Of a DNA stretch of 64,000 bases, positions 60,236 through 64,000 are shown piece by piece. Under the pieces are notes generated by a model that was given only the letters and a program-made list of their open reading frames with translations, had not been told where the DNA came from and made no database searches. The stretch is from Carettochelys insculpta (Eukaryota > Chordata > Testudines > Carettochelyidae), in contig NC_134161.1 of assembly GCF_033958435.1 (NCBI RefSeq), positions 15,810,001 to 15,874,000 of the forward strand, in the 5' to 3' direction. The first letter of the stretch is position 1, and every line of letters begins with the position of its first letter. The position numbers and the translations under genes were made by a program.

Positions 60236-60725
60236 ATTACTGTATACAGTATTGTGGCAGATCACAGGCTGCATACAGCAAGAGCCTGCTGGAGGGCAAA
60301 TATTTTGGGAGTTGGCTGAATACCCTTTTGTTCTCCTCCAAGGCTTACAGAGGGTACAGGCCTGCAGACTGGTTAAGCAACTGAGGCTTGTTAGGAGTCA
60401 GCTAGCAACAGAGCCTAATCAAGCAGCTGTGACCAGTTAAGGCCTCCAGACTCCCTGTAAAAGGCTTCTCCCCAGGCACTACAGGGGAGGAGCTGAGAGG
60501 TGCACAAGGAGAAAAGGCTGGAGGTTTGAAAGTGGAGCAGAGCAAGGTATGGGGGAAAGGAGCCAGAGGGAAGTGGTGGGTGAAGTGGCCCAGGGAAAGG
60601 TTGCTGCATTAGGGAAGAGGTAAAAGCCCCACCAGCTGCCTCTCTCCCAGGGTCCCTGGGCTGGAGCCCAGAGTAGTGGGCAGGCCTGGGCTCCCCTGAC
60701 CCTTCCCCTGGAGGGTTTCCCTGCT
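60236..60725 (+). mobile_element. Possible LTR-like repeat
   Basis: 'agcctaatcaagcagctgtg', 'accagttaaggcctccagac' and 'ctccctgtaaaaggcttctc' resemble turtle Gypsy-like LTR promoters. The AATCA...TAAAAGG spacing parallels 6246-6735. Ends were not defined. Confidence 0.3.
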
Positions 60726-60826
60726 GGGAAAACAGGAGCAGCCCAAGACCTGCATGACTATTTTGAGCTCCTTTATATTCAAAAAAATTGTGGTCCACAT
60801 TTACAAGAAAGCAGACCCCCACCCCT

Positions 60827-60845
60827 GCCCCCCCCCCCCCCCCCC
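60827..60845. repeat. Poly-C tract
   Basis: About 19 C residues, a place where sequencing length errors are likely. Confidence 0.85.
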
Positions 60846-61132
60846 AGAAGTGCCTGCGTACAGGCCTGTTGTGCAGCTCTATGTGGAGAAGGCTTGGCAG
60901 GCGGCACGTGCTGGGTGCTATCAGTGCTGTTGCAGGAGTTATTCCTGGTTCACGCCAGCATAAGCGGGAAGCTGGACCCCCTGGATGTAGCGGTAGCTCG
61001 TTTCTTTTGAAGAGGGCAAGGCTGAGGGCATCTCTGCTCTCGGATGACACAAGGCTGCTGAATACGTGTACGTCACCAGCTTCTGAGCTGCTCAGGCCTG
61101 CCAACGGAGGGGGGAGGTGGGCAGCTGCATAG

Positions 61133-61147
61133 CCCCCCCCCCCCCCC
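61133..61147. repeat. Poly-C tract
   Basis: About 15 C residues, some 290 bp after the other C tract. Length is uncertain for the same reason. Confidence 0.85.
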
Positions 61148-61443
61148 TCATTCTGTTGGGGCCTGGGGCTCCAGCTGCCCCACAGCTACTTCAGCAGAGA
61201 TGCTGGCCTGAGCTCTGGACCCTTGGTGCCGCTCCATGCTTCTGCGGTGAGGGGTGGCGCTGCAGTCCAGCACCACTAAGGGCTGACTGCCATTAGCCCT
61301 GCCCCTCCTGCTTCTGGGACATGGAGCCAGGCCCCCACTGGTGCTGCTGGATCTTCACTACTCTGCTTAGCCACACTAGCTCAGGTCTCCCACCCTCCAA
61401 CGGCAGCAGAGCCATACGCGGAGGCAGAGAGCCCAGCACCTCC

Positions 61444-61499
61444 ATCGTGCTGAACGCCCGAAGTACATCGTGCTGAACGCCCGAAGTACAGCGTGCTGG
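61444..61499. repeat. 23-bp direct tandem repeat, about 2.4 units
   Basis: The unit starts atcgtgctgaacgcccg and ends aagtac. It occurs at 61444-61466 and 61467-61489 without mismatch, followed by a partial third unit. It is a minisatellite seed with no known function. Confidence 0.85.
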
Positions 61500-61794
61500 C
61501 ACCAGTGAGGTAGAGGAGGGCTTCACAGCCACCCCCAAGAGAATGGAGCGAGGGGAGCAATTCCAAAGGGAAAGGCTGCCGGTTTCCCTTCCTCCACAGC
61601 TCCTCAGAAGTTTTCCCTGCTGTGCCCAACTTGGCCAGGGAGTTTGGACGTGTGTACCCAGCCAGCTAGTCAGGGAGGCCCAGATTGGAAATTCCTTAGC
61701 TACCGCTCCAGGTGAGAAGTTAGAAAATGCCCTGGCATGGGCATTGCTCAGAGGAAAGAGCGGCTGCCAGGTTATTTTCAGTTAGAGCCATAAA

Positions 61795-61920
61795 ATATTT
61801 TAGAAAGTGAGGTCATTGCATGCCCCATTTTACAGATGGGAGAACTGAGGCATAGCCCCTTGTCCAGGGTTGCACAGCACCAGGTCTCCTAAGTGACCAG
61901 CCACTAGGCCCTGCTGCCTC
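61795..61920 (-). mobile_element. MIR-type SINE relic, antisense
   Basis: 'ccccattttacagatgggag' with 'aactgaggcatagccccttg' and 'gcacagcaccaggtctccta' is a clear antisense MIR core. Confidence 0.7.
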
Positions 61921-62765
61921 CCTACTGCACTTGTAGCTTACATCACTTGAAGAGCTTTTTACATTGCCAGAGCAGCGAGTGGGGGCACCTGGGTAAACCA
62001 GACTCAACCCTGTTACATCAGGAGAAAGGCCTGGGCAGAGAAGCAGAAGCTTTGGGGCATGCGGGTGGATTGTCTCTGACTGTCTGTCTCCAGTCCTCTT
62101 TCACAGATGTTTGCTAGCGTCTGCCCTGGGCCCTTTGCCTCGCCTGGGTGGTGTGTAGAGCAGGATGTTCCTGGAAGTGGCTGTGCAGGGAGGGGAGTCA
62201 CACCCTGTGTGTGGTGGCATCACATGCCCCATGTGGTGTTGCCCAGCAGTGGTGTTCTCTGGAAGCTGGGTGATTGGATGGCTACCCAGGAGAGATTCCA
62301 ATATTGCCCAGCTGATTAGCCGAGTGCATGCTGCCTCTCCAGCCGGCTGCATGTGTTTCTACTGGTGGTGGGCATCCACACATGCCCCGGTGCACATAAA
62401 ATTTTTTTTTCTGCCTAGAGATGGAAAAAACTAGCTGACATATTGCTCAGAAGTACCCAGAAAGCCAGCGCTGAGCATTGTCTGCTGGGTTTCCCTGGAG
62501 TGACACACGGCAGGAGCACAAGTCCCTCCTCCCCAGCAGTCTGAAGGGACAGCGCTCAGGCAGAGGGGTGGTGTTCAGCCGCTTTTGCTGTGCCTTTCCT
62601 GAGGGGCAGCCAGAGCGAGACCCCAGTGTGAACCAGCACAGCTTCTCCAGCTTCCACCTGCATGCTAGAGCTTAGACCTCGCCCCTCCGAACCCCAGCCT
62701 GACTTCCTTCCCAGTCCCCCAGGACGGCAGTGGTCCCATCTGGCTCCACTGCCGCGGGAGGCTAA
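61921..62765. other. Intronic, nothing recognised
   Basis: Ordinary sequence between a MIR relic and a family B MITE. Confidence 0.5.
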
Positions 62766-62962
62766 GGCCATGTCCGCGATACCCAGAAGATCAACCCCGC
62801 TCAGGGTTTGAGTTCACACACACGATAGGTCAATTTCATGTGTTGCTATCAGGAAGGTTGCCCTTGGGCCTCCCACGGTGAGGATGGCCATGTAAATTGA
62901 TTCTAACTACTCAATTGCCATACCTAGAGTTGCATACCTGCCTAGTGTATGCCAGACCTAAG
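62766..62962 (-). mobile_element. MITE family B, copy 8 (internally deleted)
   Basis: Starts 'ggccatgtccgcgatacc' and ends 'gcctagtgtatgccagacct'. 'gaggatggccatgtaaattg' and 'catacctagagttgca' are present, but about 100 bp of the interior is missing compared with 40651-40952. Confidence 0.5.
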
Positions 62963-63183
62963 TCTGCCTTCCACGTGGTGCCATGATGCTCAGATACCAT
63001 TTCTGGCACTTCGCCTGCATGGCTGTCGCCTTTCCTGCCACGTTGCTGGCCAGCCACCAAGAGAGCCAGTAACAGAGAAGCAACCCCCAGGCGTTTCCCA
63101 GCAGCCTCAGAAGAAATCTAATTTATTGACACAGGCCTAAAGCAGGAGTTAAAATAAATGTAAACCACTCTGAGCTAGCGAAA

Positions 63184-63932
63184 ATGGTGCAGGTGTTAAA
63201 CAAAGAAGGGAGGCAGCATGGACCGATTATGAACATCGGTAAAACAAAAACAATGGTATTTGGAGATGAGGAAACAGGAAGGAAGATCAGCGTCTCTGGT
63301 ATTGAACTAGAAAATGTAGAGAAGCTCACATATCTGGGGAGCAACATAACGTATGATCCAGACTGTAAGAAGGAAATAGCGACTAGAATAGCGAAAGCAA
63401 GAGAGAGTTTGAAGGTGATGGATAAGATCTGGAAAAGCAAAGCAATTAGCTTAAGAACAAAGATGAATGTCTTGAAAATGTGTGTAATCAGCAGCATGTT
63501 GTAGGGATGTGAGACATGGGTGATAACGAAAGATTCAAAAAGAAGAATATTGGCGTTAGAAAGGAGTTGTTATAGAAAGATCCTGAGAATAGGATGAATG
63601 CAGAAGGTCACCAATGAGAAATTTGTATAGGAAGGTACAACCAAAAGAGAACCTGCTGCAGAAGGTCATAAAATGGAAGCTACAACTATATGGGCATATT
63701 TGCAGAATGAACAACGAGAGAAAAATCAAGACCCTGGCATTGGGCATAGTGACCGGTTGGATTAGGAGAGGCAGACCCCACACAGAGTGGGTAGCTGACA
63801 TAGTAGGTTGGTGTAGAGCCAGTCTACAGAAACTAAGCCACTCCACCCTGGACAGGGAAAGATGGAAGCAAATAGTGAGAGAGAAGCATCAGACACCACC
63901 GGGCGCTGAGCCCACGGTTATTGATGATGATG
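63184..63932 (+). pseudogene. RTE-clade LINE, reverse-transcriptase C-terminal end
   Basis: The frame reads NIGKTKTMVFGDEE, then ELENVEKLTYLGSNIT, IATRIAKARESLKVMDKIW, then a stop, GCETWVITKD and CYRKILRIG. This is the order K-T-x-x-M-V-F, Y-L-G-S, A-C-E-T-W, C-Y-R-R-I-L-R-I typical of RTE (including BovB-type) reverse transcriptases. Later segments give LYGHICRMN and GRPHTEWVADIVGW. It ends with a gatgatgatga tract, a usual RTE terminus. Internal stops at 63502 and near 63595 and frameshifts kill it. An intact upstream part is not present in the window. Confidence 0.82.
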
Positions 63933-64000
63933 ACTCTGTCTCCAGTTACAGGCATGGCATCGTTTCGATGGCTGCCTTGCTATTTCCCAGCCCAGGCTTG

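Larger units (their letters stand above)
60726..61794. other. Intronic, GC-rich, with poly-C tracts
   Basis: Contains two C tracts and the 23-bp tandem repeat. The 229-aa frame at 61104-60415 on the - strand crosses a poly-C and an LTR-like region and is judged non-coding. Confidence 0.5.

Noticed and set aside
60415..61104. 229-aa open frame on the - strand
   Set aside because: It is the longest frame in the window, but it crosses a poly-C tract and an LTR-like repeat, is low complexity, and shows no domain. Chance in GC-rich DNA.

Overview
This window is vertebrate nuclear DNA, and it reads as the inside of one large gene. I place it in a cryptodire turtle, with moderate confidence. The case rests on repeats recognised from memory: a tRNA-Lys-type SINE of the cryptodire (CRY/tortoise Pol III) kind at 15355-15551, many CR1 LINE fragments, Penelope-like tails, and several MITE families typical of turtle genomes. 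A crocodilian or other archelosaur is the main alternative.

The only genuine protein-coding sequence I can support is three exons on the + strand: 23733-23890, 35568-35718 and 48803-48908. All three have good GT-AG splice sites and compatible phases. They encode the second immunoglobulin domain and the start of the third of KIRREL3 (kin of IRRE-like 3), a cell-adhesion protein of the immunoglobulin superfamily. The two complete introns are 11,677 and 13,084 bp. The window begins and ends inside introns, and the rest of the gene lies outside it.

Everything else is intronic. The notable components are: (1) five copies of a 680-709 bp CpG-rich, palindrome-rich inverted-repeat element at 0.4, 18.9, 24.8, 32.9 and 44.6 kb. 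Each has GTCTACACGTG-type ends, imperfect 5-bp flanking duplications and two overlapping open frames. (2) Older, CpG-decayed relatives with TATTTCAAAATAG motifs and TAA target duplications. (3) A second, about 300-bp MITE family in eight copies. (4) hAT-type MITEs with 8-bp target duplications. (5) CR1 fragments in both orientations, including one at 26.5-31.0 kb split by another transposon. (6) Penelope-like remnants at 4.8-5.65 kb with inverted tails and a 15-bp target duplication. (7) An RTE-clade LINE 3' end at 63.2-63.9 kb. (8) Several AT-rich, repeat-poor blocks with homeodomain, POU and SOX-like motifs that may be conserved regulatory elements of KIRREL3. That last call is inference and needs an alignment.

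I found no prokaryotic features, CRISPR arrays, rRNA or canonical tRNA genes. I did not find a convincing new biological system. The best candidates for novelty are the palindromic element family and the captured 2-kb payload inside the transposon that splits a CR1 copy.
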